From the NCBI GenBank assembly GCA_027346925.1, contig DAIERH010000123.1, positions 1-6,915 of the forward strand: 6,915 nt of DNA, written 5' to 3'. The notes below the pieces were generated by a model. That model saw only the letters and a list, made by a program, of their open reading frames with translations. It was not told where the DNA came from and did no database searches. This document shows, piece by piece, positions 5,611-6,915 of this stretch. A program made the translations under genes and the position numbers. The DNA is from Geobacter sp. GTDB lineage: Bacteria; Desulfobacterota; Desulfuromonadia; Geobacterales; Pseudopelobacteraceae. Every line of letters starts with the position of its first letter. Position 1 is the stretch's first letter.

Positions 5611-6489
5611 GTGACTTTTCAGGATCTCATCCTCTCCCTGCAGGGCTATTGGTCCAGGCAGGGATGCGTCATCCAGCAACCGTACGACACCGAGAAGGGG
5701 GCCGGCACCTTCAACCCGGCCACCTTCCTGCGCGTCCTGGGACCCGAGCCGTGGAACGTGGCCTACGTGGAGCCCTCCCGCCGCCCGACGGACGGCCGTT
5801 ACGGCGAAAACCCCAACCGCCTGCAACACTACTACCAGTTCCAGGTGATCATGAAGCCGTCGCCCATGAACATCCTCGACCTGTACCTGGACTCCCTGCG
5901 GGCCTTTGGGATCGATCCCACCAAGCACGACATCCGCTTCGTGGAGGACGACTGGGAGTCGCCCACCCTGGGTGCCTGGGGTCTGGGATGGGAGGTGTGG
6001 CTCGACGGCATGGAGATCACCCAGTTCACCTATTTCCAGCAGGCCGGCGGCATCGACCTCAAACCGGTATCGTCCGAGATCACCTACGGCTGCGAACGGA
6101 TCGCCATGTACCTGCAGGGGGTTGACAACGTCTATGACCTGGAGTGGGTCAAGGGGGTCAAGTACGGCGACATCCACCATGAAAGCGAGGTGGAGTTCTC
6201 GCGCTACAACTTCGAGGAGGCCGATGTGGAGATGCTGCTGCAACTCTTCACCATGTACGAAAAGGAATGCCTGCGCCTGGCGGACAAGGACCTGGTCCTG
6301 CCGGCCTACGACTATGTCATGAAGTGCTCCCACACCTTCAACCTGCTGGATGCCCGTGGCGCCATCTCGGTCACCGAGCGCGCCTCGTACATCGGACGCG
6401 TGCGCAACGTGGCCCGCATCTGCGCCGAAAGGTACCTGGCCATGCGCGAACGGCTGGGCTTCCCGCTCCTGAAAGGGGGTGCTGTCTGA
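5611..6489 (+). CDS. glyQ: Glycyl-tRNA synthetase alpha subunit
   Basis: Catalytic subunit of the bacterial alpha2-beta2 glycyl-tRNA synthetase, which charges tRNA-Gly with glycine in the cytoplasm. The 292 residues compare with 303 in E. coli. The class II core is clear: FQDLILSLQGYWSRQGC (3-19), PSRRPTDGRYGENPNRLQHY (55-74), HDIRFVEDDWESPTLGAWG (106-124), WEVWLDGMEITQFTYFQQ (127-144) and ITYGCERIAMYLQG (157-170), the last in the ATP-binding region. LLDARGAISVTERASYI (245-261) is the conserved C-terminal stretch. The GTG at 5611 is chosen because GGAGGA (5601-5606) lies 4 nt before it and homologues begin there. The frame stays open upstream to a TTG at 5533, but that codon lies in the predicted -35 box and the extra residues look like no GlyQ. 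Its stop overlaps the glyS start. Confidence 0.98.
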   Translation: MTFQDLILSLQGYWSRQGCVIQQPYDTEKGAGTFNPATFLRVLGPEPWNVAYVEPSRRPTDGRYGENPNRLQHYYQFQVIMKPSPMNILDLYLDSLRAFGIDPTKHDIRFVEDDWESPTLGAWGLGWEVWLDGMEITQFTYFQQAGGIDLKPVSSEITYGCERIAMYLQGVDNVYDLEWVKGVKYGDIHHESEVEFSRYNFEEADVEMLLQLFTMYEKECLRLADKDLVLPAYDYVMKCSHTFNLLDARGAISVTERASYIGRVRNVARICAERYLAMRERLGFPLLKGGAV

Positions 6490-6915
6490 TGAGCACCAAA
6501 GAACTGTTCCTGGAGATCGGCACCGAGGAGATCCCGGCCGGCTTCATCCCCCGCGCCATGGCCGAGATGGAGGCCATGATCACGAAAGAACTGACAGGCG
6601 CCCGGCTCTCCTTCGGCGAGGTCAGGACCCTGGCAACACCGCGCCGCCTGGCCCTGGTGGTGAAGGGTATCCCGGCCGTTCAGCCGGATGCGGAGATCAC
6701 CGCCATGGGCCCTTCCAAAAAGGCCGCCTACGACGCGGACGGCAGGCCGACCAAGGCCGCCGAGGGATTTGCCCGGGGCCAGGGTGTGGATGTGTCCAGC
6801 CTGCGGGTGATCTCAACCGAAAAGGGCGACTACCTGGCGGTGACCAAACAGGAGACCGGGCGGCCGGCCTTTGAATTGTTGTCCGAGGTCCTGCCCAAAC
6901 TGGTGGCGGACATCC
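6489..6915 (+). CDS. glyS: Glycyl-tRNA synthetase beta subunit (5' part only)
   Basis: Partner of GlyQ; the beta subunit carries the tRNA-binding and anticodon-recognition domains. Only 142 of roughly 690 residues are in the window. The N-terminus STKELFLEIGTEEIPAGFIP (2-21) is the family signature, followed by LATPRRLALVVKGI, GPSKKAAYDADGRPTKAAEG and GFARGQGVD, all typical of GlyS. The ATG at 6489 shares its A with the TGA of glyQ (ATGA overlap), so translation is likely coupled, which suits a stoichiometric complex. AAAGGGGG (6473-6480) lies about 8 nt upstream. The frame is open to the window edge with no sign of damage. Confidence 0.97.
   Translation, partial: MSTKELFLEIGTEEIPAGFIPRAMAEMEAMITKELTGARLSFGEVRTLATPRRLALVVKGIPAVQPDAEITAMGPSKKAAYDADGRPTKAAEGFARGQGVDVSSLRVISTEKGDYLAVTKQETGRPAFELLSEVLPKLVADI

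Overview
This window looks like chromosomal core DNA from a GC-rich deltaproteobacterium, most likely of the Geobacter group (Desulfuromonadota). The grounds are the Rho sequence, the rho-rpmE pairing and the gene content. This assignment is from recognition of the protein sequences; no search was run.

Left part (1-2110, minus strand). Reading right to left: rho (transcription termination factor), then rpmE (ribosomal protein L31, zinc-binding form), then the start of thyX (FAD-dependent thymidylate synthase), which runs off the left edge. A hairpin followed by a T-tract on the minus strand lies between rpmE and thyX and looks like an intrinsic terminator. The 97-nt gap between rho and rpmE has no convincing terminator.

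Centre (2111-2522). A divergent intergenic region of about 410 nt, visibly more AT-rich than its surroundings. It holds the rho leader, with a perfect hairpin directly against the ribosome binding site. It also holds a 15-bp palindrome and a good sigma70-type promoter reading right. I see no credible gene in it.

Right part (2523-6915, plus strand). First comes a 661-residue proton-pump-type membrane protein of the HyfB/HycC/NuoL family, standing alone without any hydrogenase or complex I partner in view. A cysM-type cysteine synthase follows 13 nt later, so the two are probably cotranscribed. After a 171-nt gap with its own promoter come glyQ and glyS, the alpha and beta subunits of glycyl-tRNA synthetase. 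Their stop and start codons overlap, and glyS runs off the right edge.

Most genes are housekeeping: termination, translation, tRNA charging, dTMP and cysteine synthesis. The points deserving a second look are the orphan HyfB-like gene paired with cysM, the substrate choice of that CysM, and two leader structures (rho and glyQ) placed on or beside ribosome binding sites. I found no CRISPR array, mobile element, tRNA or rRNA, and nothing that clearly amounts to an undescribed system.
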